A stretch of DNA of 64,000 nt from Vespa crabro (lineage: Eukaryota; Arthropoda; Insecta; Hymenoptera; Vespidae). The translations under genes and the position numbers were made by a program. The stretch lies in assembly GCF_910589235.1 (NCBI RefSeq), contig NC_060963.1:8569501-8633500 (forward strand). Reading direction: 5' to 3'. Of this stretch, positions 51,396 through 62,279 are shown one piece after another (the stretch's first letter is position 1; each line of letters opens with the position of its first letter). The notes beneath the pieces were generated by a model. The model ran no database searches. It saw only the letters and a list, made by a program, of their open reading frames with translations, and was not told where the DNA came from.

Positions 51396-52357
51396 CGTGC
51401 ACAACTACGAGAGCGTGTTACGTTGCGCTTCTCGCACTGGACTAGCGATGATAATATGCATGGAGAATATCTTCACTTTTCTTAGGCGTTAGATTTGTAG
51501 ACCCACAGATCGTGATGAGAAAGGATAGCTACACAAAGCACGGAATCTGTCGGTTGTTCTCTGCAAAATTCCGCTCGCTGCGTTACCGCAAATTAATGGG
51601 AAAATGCAATTTTTTTTTTAAAGTTTCTGTGGAAATCGTGAAGTAGATGCGTTATAAAAGGCACTTCGTGAATTTTACTTGTAACGATATATTTGAAATA
51701 TTTAAATACAAATGTTAATATGTTAGTGTTTCTTTGTTGTGTGTCTTTAGTTGTATTAGCTATCTCTGATTGAGGGATGATCAGTAGTGTTATTAAAATA
51801 CGGATGTCTTACTGTTTTCAGCTCGAAATGTGTCGATATAATTAATCATGATTTCTTTCGAACTATCCACGAAGACCATATTTAATTTAGGAAAGAAAAA
51901 GAGAAAGGGAAACGAAGGAGTTCAAGTAAAAAAACTGTATGGAAATGGAAGAAATGATGCCTATTGGTCGTGAGCATGTTAGAATAGCTGATTGAAAATG
52001 ATTAAATAATTTCATGTATAGGTCTTTGTTCTGGTAACCGTATTGATTTCTGAATATTGAATTGATATCTTTAAGGTAGATTTCAAATAAATAAGGCTTG
52101 TTTTGTTTAGAAATATAATTTTACTGCTCATTTATTGTCTGTCTTACCATATTATCGAAGAATACTTGCTTGATTAATAATGTCCAGAATAGTGGGAATC
52201 ATGAGAAACGTAAGAAACGTATTTCCTTTTATCAAAGCATTTTCTCAGATATTCACCAACAATATCACAAGAATAGATATTCTCGATAATGCTATATGAT
52301 CCTTAGTAGATAGCACCATGAATATCCGAAGGTGTGCACGTGTGCTCATATTCAATA

Positions 52358-52447
52358 TATGTATGTATATATGTGTGTATATATATGCGTATATATATGT
52401 GTATATATATGTGTATATATATGTGTATATATAAGTGTATATATATT
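52358..52447. repeat. 12-bp tandem repeat (TATATATATGTG)
   Basis: Six to seven units, with GTGTG, GCG and AAGTG variants marking unit borders. Confidence 0.9.
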
Positions 52448-52779
52448 GAATCGATATTTTTTGAAACCCTACCTAGACTGATTAACTCGAATCACTCACT
52501 CTTAGTTAATACGAACTTTATTGTCAAAGATACTATAACTAGGATGTAGTAACTTGGAAACTATAGCCCTTTTCTCATACTCTGGCCTACTCAAGGCGTT
52601 ACTCATTACTCTTTTCTCTGTATTATTCTTCTCGTTATTCTTGTTGATCCATTCAAAATAATACGCGATACTCGTAAAATTGTTCACTCATTCGCTCGCT
52701 CTCTTAAACTAACTTTTTTTTTTCCATAAACAAACGTTTCTTCCAAAAGACAAATCATGCTCTTCTTAAGTACCGATCG

Positions 52780-52838
52780 GCTTATCTCACACATGCACAC
52801 ACACATGATCAAGTAGCTCTGGAACCTTTCATCCCACA
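52780..52838. mobile_element. Possible solo or partial LTR-like block (partner 54975-55030)
   Basis: Shares with the partner, in order, CTTAT-TCA, ATGCACA, TAGCT and (C)TGGAA-CTT-CATCCCA. The pair brackets the Gypsy gag-protease relic, as LTRs would. The similarity is short and gapped. Confidence 0.2.
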
Positions 52839-53397
52839 CTTCTTCTGCACATACAATCGTCCTCGAATGTTCTCTTTTTTCACGTTCGTCTAATGTCTTC
52901 TTTAATCACCTGTCATCACTTTGCCAACACGTTGTTTCACATTTCACCTTACACTTTGTAATCACTTATTATCTATCTCACACATTCATCATACTCCGAG
53001 TGTAATAATAATTACAATGTATCCTTATCTTACACACAACGTCGTGTTGTTAGTACGGACGAAAACTCGTTTGCTTCCTGTCATAAGCTTTTTTTTCTTG
53101 TAATTACTAAATTGTGGCTACTTCCTCATGTTAGGCTCGTATACTTCTCTTGTTAAAAATACATGGAGATGTAGATCGTTTAATTCTAAGATAGGTTTAA
53201 ATTAATTATTAGTATCGTCATCGCTGTTTAGTGTTCGCTGATCTCTTTTCTCTCGTCGATCACCGATGAATGTTTAGATATTTCAAATTCTAATTTTTTA
53301 TTGTCCTTGGTATACTACCGATACCGTCCTTGATATCGGTATTTTCTGCTGTTCGACGATTAGCAATCTATTCCTCTTCCTTTTCTTCCTCTTGGTG

Positions 53398-53554
53398 CTT
53401 CTGTTCCTGTCTCTCTTTGTCTATCTTTGTCTTTGCCTATTTCCATCTCTCTCTGTCTCTCTCTGTTTCTGTCCTTCCCTCTTCCTTTCTATCTCTCTCT
53501 GTCTCTCTCTGTTTCTGTCCCTTCTTCTTCCTTTCTATCTCTCTCCCTTCTTCC

Positions 53555-53601
<47 letters not shown>

Positions 53602-53625
53602 TCTTTCTCTCTCTCTTTACTCACC
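53398..53625. repeat. (CT)n/(CTGT)n tract with a ~47-bp duplicated unit
   Basis: The only long CT tract in the last 17 kb. A segment with CTCTCTGTTTCTGTCC then CTTCCTTTCTATC occurs twice in tandem (about 53444-53538), followed by near-pure CT. It adjoins the downstream edge of the Gypsy relic. Confidence 0.85.
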
Positions 53626-53655
53626 CATAGGTTCTTTGATCTATTGACATTGTTA

Positions 53656-54963
53656 TTATTGTTGGTGCTGATGTTGATGGTCCTGATCCTTATTTTGGAA
53701 TTCCTGCAATGCACTTTTCATCTTCGACGCTAATTTTTTTATTTCCTCACAGCTTTTTTCAACTTCCGCTGAATAAGATATAACACCACCGAAAATAGAT
53801 TCCATTTGATTCTCATGTTCTTCGAAATCGTAGACGTTTTTGATCCTCTTTTCTTTGACCAAATCGAAAATGTACGATAAATGTACTTCATTTCATTGTA
53901 CATTGATTATTAAAACTTCTGAAATTCGTTCTTCCGACATATTCTTTCAATCGAATATAGCGCTGTCGTCTCTTATCTCGCATCGTACGTTACTCAGAAA
54001 ATTAAAGCTTAACAACGGATCATACGCTGTCAACTTATCTGACACATGGATAGTCATTGGGAAGTTTTCATCGTCCATTTCCATTGAAATGCGGAATTTT
54101 TCCAGCATCGTTCTCACGTTTACGCCAAATCTCTTAATCGTAACTCTTTTGCTCTTCAAAGGTGATGATCTCAGCTTGGCGTACTGTCTTTTGCTTATAA
54201 AAGTGATGTCACTGTTTGTGTTCATGATGGCTGATATTTGATGTCCCGCGATGTTGAGCTGCTTCCTGATCTTTCGTCCTTCAACAGTCACCTTCGTCGT
54301 TAGCAAAAAGGGATCGCGTGTCTTCTCTTCTTTGCGCCATTGGAACGATCGATGGTCACGTTTGTTGCAGCGAAAATACATTGATCTTTCCTCTTTCGGA
54401 GGAGTTAACATGATTCACCTTATCACAATTATAACATCGTCGCTCTATCTTTGTTTTTGCCGTGATCGCCTTTGTTCGACGTTTATATCCTCGACGCTCC
54501 CCTCCGCTGTGCTTTTGAGAATTTGGAGTAGTAGTTCTCTCTGAATCTCTTCTTTGAAACCACCGCAGTAGTTTCTTCCCGCAATGTGATGCTCGCAAAG
54601 GCATAAAGGAGATCATTGGTCGTGGTGCTTGACTTCGTACAAGATTTCTAAGTTGTGTAATCGGGCTTCTGTATCCGTTAGATCGAAATCGGTTCTAATA
54701 GCTTGAAGCTTTCCTTCCCATACCTCGTCATTCCATTATAATAATCTAATATCTCTATGATCTCTTTCAGCGAAGAGTTGACGTTCCCTCTCCTTAATAA
54801 CTTGCTTCTTATAGGTATCTCTTGAACTAGCTATTCCATACTACGGCTTATTCTTCCCATCATCTCCAAGAGTTGCAGTGTTCCTTTCACTTGTGCTTCG
54901 GTGTCGGAACACCAAAACGTCGCTTCACTTTTCAATGCCTGTGTTGCTTATATCATTTGTCGA
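53656..54963 (-). pseudogene. Gypsy-type retrotransposon gag-protease relic
   Basis: Successive frames on the - strand read as one decayed gag-pro region. From about 54963 to 54620, gag-like frames stay open with an in-frame stop near 54750 and frame changes. The frame at 54616-54356 ends in a zinc knuckle with C61, C64 and H69, but Glu where the last Cys belongs. The frame at 54411-53947 begins with a second knuckle, Y12-x2-C15-x4-H20-x4-W25, which has lost its first and last Cys. A retropepsin-like domain follows, where the catalytic Asp-Thr-Gly is replaced by N64-T65-N66 and the flap and C-terminal segments keep the family outline. The frame at 53862-53656 continues toward pol but ends at a CT tract. 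Reverse transcriptase, RNase H and integrase are absent. Two knuckles plus protease order favours Gypsy over Pao. No part can be active. Confidence 0.75.
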
Positions 54964-54974
54964 TAGACTTACTT

Positions 54975-55030
54975 ATATCATGTGTACATATGCACAGCTA
55001 AATAGCTAACGCTGGAATCTTCCATCCCAT
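54975..55030. mobile_element. Possible LTR-like block (partner 52780-52838)
   Basis: Lies just upstream (on the - strand) of the gag relic. Matches the partner over several short ordered blocks; see that entry. Confidence 0.2.
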
Positions 55031-57783
55031 ATATATATACCAAATATCATACACATGTATCTTATCGTATCTTACATACTTACCTATTATCCATTATTCT
55101 ATTACACAAATATTTTACAATTATGTGTTAGAAATATTCATGGTTTAATAATATATAAATAGAAAAAATAAAACCTCTCGCAACATTTAAGAAGTAATAA
55201 TCCAAACTAATAAAATTTGTACAAAATAAAAAAAAAATAAAATTTATCGTATGTATACTAATATACTCATTCTATACGTATCTATACTTATATACTCATT
55301 CTCTATATAAGCAATATTTTGTAATTTTTTCTATGCTTTATTAATTGTTCTAAAGTATATCATGCATTTAGAACAAAAATGAATAAAATTTCTATTGCTT
55401 TTTTTTTTATTATTATTTTTATTATTTGGCAAACGTATGAAACTAATATTTTTCTGATTTACACTGGATTTCTGTTGAAGTTCTGCTGAAAATTTCACCT
55501 ATACGAAAAACAGAATACTCCAGTTCAGAATACAGAGAATACAGATAAATACTGATGCAAGATATACGTAATAAACAAATATATGTACATAAATATAGTA
55601 AAAATCAATACAAATGTACATAATTCATATATCACATATCATCAATATATTTTTAAACACGACCACAAAGTACTCCTCATACTCTCGATATAATGCTCGG
55701 TGTAATGGAAGATATTTCAAAAAGTTTTTTGATTTATATGTTCATTATTAATCTCTATTAAAGTAGCAATTTTGTGTATCAAACAGAAATGCTGATTATC
55801 TTAATTCAAAAATATCTAATTGAAATTCTTATAGGATTTGTAATCGGTTAAATGCAATAAATAATTTCCAAATTTAATCTAGTGTAGTTGAACATATAAA
55901 GAGAACGACCATAGAGACAGGAATGTTTCCTTTCTTCACGTGCATATAGAGAATTTCCATTTGGATGATCCGGTATTCGTTTTATTCATCGAAAATTTAA
56001 TAACGTCTCTTTTCAATACAGATTCTTCTGAACGAGTCCATTTATTAACTGGTAAAACATATGGTTAAATGCAGTGTATTATATGAAAATATTCGTAAAT
56101 ATAAAAGTCTTTTAATTAAATTTTTTCTTAATGTATATAGTTGTTAAAATTTGTCAAAAATTTTTAATGGAGTATTAAATACTTTTACTATAAAGAAAAG
56201 AAATAAAACTCGCGAAGTAATTTAAATATCTATTATTTATTATTTAAATCTTTTTTCTCTCTCTTCTTCTTTTTTCTCTTTCTGTATACAATAGTATACA
56301 TGAATACAATTAATAAATACAAGTACGAACTACCATTAATACTAAATAAGCCACTAAACAGTCGTATCTGAAATGTTTTTGTTTTTTGAGCAGTTATGAA
56401 CAAATGTCAACAAATGTAAAAAAATGGAAGTTATTTAATTAATAACACAATTAATTAATAAAAATAAAACAATAAAAATAATACTAATATGAAAATATGA
56501 CAGAAAATATGTTGATTACAATAAAATTGCTTCAAATCAATTTTTTCAGAATTTTACAGCCTCAAAAATGCTTCGTTAAGTTGATAGAGATATTTCTATT
56601 ACCATAGTGATATATGTATCTCGTAAGAAGAAAAATTCAATAATACGAACTTACTGACTTTCAATTAATTTTAAATGAGAAAAAGTAACATTTATTAAAA
56701 AATAATGAAAAAGTCTAAAATATAGGTGTATTGATTAAAATTAATATATTTTTAATCAATATATTTTTACATATGGCTACGCATTTCATCACGATTATGT
56801 AAAATTACATACTTTTATGTAATTTTAAATTGACATATAAGAATATTCACTGGCAGTTAAGCAGGTTTCATTGTTGGCAGATACGACGTGAAGTGTGTTT
56901 GAATGAATGATTTGTTCGTAATTTCTATTTATTTCTGAAACTAAATATAACATTACATACAATCTTAATATTAGTTTTCGGCAAGTTTCTTGACCCATTT
57001 TTAAAATTAAATTTATTGTTATTTTCTTAGTTAATGGAATCTAACAGCATCTAAAATAATTTTTTCAAGCATCAATTTTTTCAAAAATGTAGTCTACTAT
57101 GTGAAAATTGTATTCAAAATTATTTACTTATGTTTCATGTGGAATCAGTACTTTTATAATAATAGAATTAATTACAAGAATCTTTAACATGTTGTTTATA
57201 AAAACATGAAATATTTTATAATGTTTTTTTATGACATTTGATCTTGAATTCAACCATCTATAGAGATTGAAAATTAATAAGATAAATTCGTAATAGAAGG
57301 AATAAAAGAGGCGCGTCTAAAATACCACCTATAATCTCCCACTCCAGAAAAAACTATACATGCGTCACGATCTACATACGCGAGTACTGTGATCGATCTA
57401 TATGTGGAAGAATTCCTTTCTTTCATTTATATTTGTATTATTTATAATGTATTACTTATAAACGATATTCTAGTAGAATAATGATCGTTTTTGTTCTCAT
57501 AATGTCTGTCTAATTGTCTTATATGTTGTACACATATGTATACTTAGAACGATATCTTAATTACATGAATACCACGGTCAGACCGCTGTGATATTAATAT
57601 CTGTAGAGTAGAATCATATGGTATAAGATATAAGATATGTAGGTAGAGGATACTCAGGATCAATCGGAGGGAGTAATCTCACCACCCGTTGTTACCGGTT
57701 ATTATCATTCGGATGATAGACAATTTGTGTTTCTTTGATTTTTTGGTGTGTCTAAACGAAGGTATTTTTAATTCATTTTTGTG
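55031..57783. other. AT-rich gene-free stretch
   Basis: No coding sequence recognised. Includes copy A of a dispersed repeat (56890-57170). Confidence 0.5.
56890..57170 (-). repeat. Copy A of a dispersed repeat with a coding-like frame
   Basis: Aligns with 63705-63995: ATGATTTGTT(C/T)GTAA, ATTTA(T/C)TTCTG(A/G)AAC, TTTATTG(T/C)TAT, TTTCATGT(G/T)GAATCAG and similar blocks occur in order. In one - strand frame both copies give related peptides around a shared VCN and TNH core. This copy has a stop within that frame. Likely a fragment of an unidentified transposon or retroelement. Confidence 0.6.
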
Positions 57784-58906
57784 ATGTCACAGGAAGACTG
57801 TCTTAAGAGTGATTATGAAGGAATACTCTTTTCATATAAGAATTTTACTGATCCGTCTTAACGTATCTGATAAGATAGTGACCTTTTGCTTCAAAGGAAT
57901 AGATTTCGTAGAAGTAAGTCACAATCAAGAAGAATTTTATTTAACTTGCAAAAAATAGATTTCAGAGATAAATCTTGTCGAGAATCGTTAACAATCCTGT
58001 AATAGTGAGAATTATTATTCGAACGATCAGCGCTCAAAACGAGCAACAATTTGTTGTATACCTAATGTTAATCATCATTATTCCGATTCAAATGATATTA
58101 AAGAGAACGTTGTTGTTCATTAATTGCCTAGCGGACAATCTTGAGTTAGACAGAAATTATATAAATCAGATTATAGAAAATATTTCGACTACATCTCAGG
58201 AGGTTCTTCTCAACTTTGATCTTTGAAAACTAATAAGTTTTAGCAAATGGATCGAGAAAGAAATTGTCCATATAATCAGAAGTATATTTAGGAAACCAAA
58301 AACTGCGCGAAGGCAATCTTGTTTGACAATCTATTACACGATAGATTATAATTGGTTTGAGGCGGTAGATCGTAATAAAGTCGTGCCATTTCGATCAAAA
58401 ATGAGTCTTTGTACCAAAGGTATTCGTGAGAATTTCGGCCTTAGTCCTGCTTTTTAGATGTATTAATGAAATAGAACAATTTGCTATTAACACGTTGATA
58501 TACAGTTGATATTTTAAAGAAAATTTTTATCGGAACTTCACTTTTTCTCATATAACATTGTCCTATTTGCAGTACCTTAATTATATTAAGACTAACAAAA
58601 TTTATAATCCAAATGTAATGATTGTTAAGAATACTCCCACAGAATTAAATACTCATTTTTCTTATATTGTTATGGACGATTTCTTTCTTTGCTCCAAATA
58701 TATACAAGAATGTGTATTGTAATGATAACTTAATCGATTCCATTATTCGTGTAAATAAATCTGTGTCTTTTGTTATTCGTTCCCTAAATCCTATTATTTG
58801 TATCAATATTTTTCGTGTGGTTTATAAGAAGAGATATTTTAAGCCTTGTTATAATCACATTTATAATACACTTTTATTGTTAAAAGATGCTATGTGTAGA
58901 GTATGA
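57784..58906 (+). pseudogene. Unidentified decayed gene, ~370 codons
   Basis: Coding character passes between frames with overlaps. An ATG at 57784 opens a 25-codon frame. The next frame is open to about 57954 and again to about 58129. A third frame covers 57972-58457 (162 codons) with a single TGA at 58224-58226. A fourth spans about 58420-58718 with one TGA at 58504-58506. The last spans 58667-58906. At this AT content roughly one codon in 12-14 should be a stop by chance, so one stop in 162 codons is notable. The peptides contain hydrophobic stretches (near 58050-58130 and 58740-58830) and basic segments, but no motif I recognise. It may be a broken host paralogue, a transposon gene or an old viral insertion. 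No frame is intact enough to be functional. Confidence 0.45.
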
Positions 58907-61598
58907 TTGCACGAAATCGCTGTGTATAAAATCCTTTGTACAGTTATGTGTATAAAATCCAGTATAAGTTATGATTTTGGCGAAATTATGAAGATGATTG
59001 ATTATATATATATAACTCTCTGGAATCTCTGGGATTCCTTTGCGAAATGTATATCATTGAGCAAATAATAGCTATTAATATAGGAAAAAAAATATTTATG
59101 TATGTATTTTTATCGTTCATTCTGATTGTTCAATAAAAATGATAAAAATCATAAAAATTCGACGTATTTATGTGTGAACTCGATAAAGTAAAAGTTACGA
59201 CACAGATTATGTATTCGTTTGTATGTTAATAAATGGAAAATTATTTTTATTGTATTGCTAATGTAATTTAATTCTATTACTACTGAAAGTAACGGATTAT
59301 TGGAAATTAATATTACTTTTTACTGTACATCTTTATTAATACATTGAATGTCGTGTCAATTATTTGCGAAACATGAATCTATAGTAAATGAGTTTTTGTG
59401 AGACTTATTAATATAGATCAAAATTAAAAATTACTTATGATTAAATGCTTATGATGAAAACTAATTAGATTAGACCAAAATTTTATCCTTACTAACGTCA
59501 ATATATGTATACTTTTTTCCAATACAATATTGATAATATGCTACATAATGATAATGTTTTAAAAATTTCTGAACATATACGTTTGGGGAAGAAAAATAAT
59601 AGGAATATATATGATTACTAACTAAAGAGAGTAGGGAAGTTATGTTCATGATGAGATATATCAATTATACTTGTTTTATGTATCTTAGTGTAATTCAAAA
59701 ATTCATTTTATATAATAACAAATATAATGAATATGAGACTATAATGCCATTAAATTATAATAAGCTAAATTGTCTCTATTTTATTATCATAGATAACAAA
59801 TTGTTAACGGAACGAATGATAATGATTCAGAGAATTGAAATAACAGTTTAACGTTTGAGAAATACATTTCAAGTATCATTTAAAACTCGATGCGTGATCA
59901 TCGCAGTTACTTCTGATAATAGAAAAAACTTCTAAAAAAATATGTTTAATTCGAAATGATTGATTTAGTGAAGGTTGAAACATTTATTTGTAGGATAGAG
60001 CAAATTCTGTATATATATCATGTGATTAATATGAATACAAATATAGTTTAACGAATTTTACAGATACTGCAAGCCTATTTCTAGTACAGTTTATTAAACA
60101 TATGGATCCGTCCTTTATTCTCTATGATGTCAATTTTCATTTGACTTCTAAATAATAAATTATATCACCTTTATAAATTGCAGTGCGTTATAAAAACATT
60201 TCAACATGCAATGTTTTTCTATTTGCTTTATTTCATTTTTTAAGATACATAATAAAATTAAAATCTACAAATTTGATAAAATATGACTTACCAAAGTCAG
60301 GAATTCTATCACGATATAAATTTGAGAACAATTGAATATCCTAACAAATGATAGTGTATACATATCTGTTGTACCAATAAAATTTGTCTAGTAAAATTTT
60401 GGAATAACAAACGCGAAACACTACAATGATCGAACTAGAAAGTTTGAGAATAATGCGCCTGCAAAAAGCTCTCGTATCGAGCCTAGCAACCTAGTTAGGT
60501 ATAACAATGCGACATAAGCAATTTTTTTTGATGTTGAAAAGTTTAGAGAAAAAACAAGATGTAAATGCAAATCGACATATTCACTCAAAATCAATCAATG
60601 CTGTACAATCGAATGATTTGCGGCCTCATTTATTGTCAAGGAAAGGTAAGTAACTCGGAAATTCAAAAAATTCTGAAACTTTGGGTACAAGTAAAATATG
60701 TTATATAGTCTTGGAAGAGATCTTCGGTTACATATAAGTGGCACGTTTTTCCAAACTCCGATGAAGATGCAGTATTTCTGCGATGTCGTCACGTTTTATA
60801 TAATTTATCACATGAAGCATTTTCATTTGTCTCCTCATTGTCCCATTGTTTCTTTTACAAGGATGGTGATAAACATTTTATCGCTCGAGGAGAAGAAAAA
60901 AGTACTCTGAATTCGAGAGTCCAGTAGAATGGACGTTTCTGAAACTGATCTTTCCAATCGAGTCCGTTATGGCATGACGCTGTGAATCTGTTAATACACA
61001 CATACATATGGTACTGATATTTATTGTAATACCGTTACTACTACTTTTACACATATTTATGCTACTATACTACACACACACATACATACACACAAATATC
61101 TGTGCCACATTTAATAAACTATTATTTATTATGTTTATATAAATTCCTATCAGTTATCCTAGAGTCATCTGTAACAGAATCCTATTTTTTCTCGTGCCAT
61201 AAGTTGATTTGAAGAAATGAAATCACCTCTCGGAGAAAATTCAAAATTTTCTTTTTCGTAAAATATCTCAAGAACAATGAAAGAAATCTTAAATTAATTT
61301 TTAAAAAGTTGCATCATTTCATTATGTCTACTAATCTGCGTAAAAAAACTCCGATAAATTCATAATTTTCGAATTACCCTTTAACTTCCATCATCCTTAA
61401 AAAAATTTTGGTTTCAATTAAATAATCTAATTAATGTATTATTCAAACGAGAATGCATGAGAGTGTCAATATTAATAGAGTATATTTATAAAAAACAAAA
61501 TTAAATTATATTATAGAAAAGAAAAACGAAATAATAGAATTCTTGATGCGCTCGCAACAACTGACTCTCGATATCATCTTTTGTTATACTTCAATTTC
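58907..61598. other. AT-rich stretch without identified gene
   Basis: Short frames at 59470-59664 (-), 59642-59851 (+), 60595-60792 (-) and 60698-60910 (+) have no recognisable motifs. A GTAAGT donor-like site begins at 60645. Confidence 0.5.
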
Positions 61599-61602
61599 TT
61601 AA

Positions 61603-62057
61603 CACATTGTTGACCGGTCGTGTTTTCATGGCCGAACGTTGTTGACCGGCAACGAATAAACTCGTGATGCGTTTTTTTTTACATCTCCGTTGTTTTCTCT
61701 GTTGCCAAACATACAGTGAAATTGTTGGTCAGTAATACACGAGCTATTTCTCTCACTTGTAAATCCCACCAAATCTTTTGTTGTAAAAAAATTTAATAAT
61801 TAAAAATTTAAAAAAAAACGATGACGTAACGTAATGGAGATTCTTTCAATGAATTAAACGCGGATTTATCTGATTGTCCGAGTGAATCAAATTGTGGTAA
61901 ACTTGAAAATGATACTGTATCAGAAGATAGTGACTCTAATATTAGACCACCAAAATTATTAATGTTTATTTTTATTGTATTACTTTCACATCTAATTACG
62001 AAATAACAACCGGTGACATGAAATAAATTTTCATTAGAATTGCCGGTCAACAATATG
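61603..62057 (+). mobile_element. TTAA-flanked piggyBac-like element, internally deleted, 455 bp
   Basis: TTAA precedes the left end (61599-61602); TTGA, one change from TTAA, follows the right end (62058-62061). The ends are inverted: left CACATTGTTGACCGGT (61603-61618), right CATATTGTTGACCGGC in reverse complement (62042-62057), 14 of 16 matching. A subterminal copy of GTTGTTGACCGGCAACG lies at 61638-61654. Inside, an acidic Asp/Glu/Ser-rich frame (61830-62004) follows an ATG at 61821 and a premature TAA at 61827. This resembles the acidic N-terminus of piggyBac transposases; the catalytic domain is absent. Confidence 0.65.
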
Positions 62058-62078
62058 TTGAAATACAATGTATCATTC

Positions 62079-62273
62079 TTACTCGCCGTCCATGTCACTT
62101 AACTCATATCTCGAACAAACGTATCGTTCCCTCGTTTTCCTTCCTTTCGTGACGCACTTAACGTCATTCATACGCATGGTTAGATTTTGAAACTTCTCTA
62201 CATTATTATCAAATTTGAAATTCATTTTAACGGTATCCTTCAATAAGGTGATTTCAGGTCGCAATATTTCCAT
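62079..62273 (-). CDS. Unidentified 64-residue frame beside the TTAA element
   Basis: Opens with ATG at 62273 and ends with TAA. The composition is protein-like: charged, with a basic GRKTRER segment and an acidic end SDMDGE, not a low-complexity translation. It stops 21 bp from the edge of the piggyBac-like element, so its end may have been altered by that insertion. No family recognised; a chance frame is possible. Confidence 0.2.
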   Translation of the reverse strand: MEILRPEITLLKDTVKMNFKFDNNVEKFQNLTMRMNDVKCVTKGRKTRERYVCSRYELSDMDGE

Positions 62274-62279
62274 AATTTA

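Larger units (their letters stand above)
46980..52700. other. AT-rich gene-free stretch
   Basis: Apart from a TTAA-flanked element (48476-48652) and simple repeats, nothing coding is recognised. Four imperfect copies of a short ATCTGAAATACCGA-type motif occur at 47620-47790. A GC-richer patch at 49620-50000 is unidentified. Two - strand frames (50174-50434, 50441-50686) share one frame but lack recognisable motifs. Confidence 0.5.
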
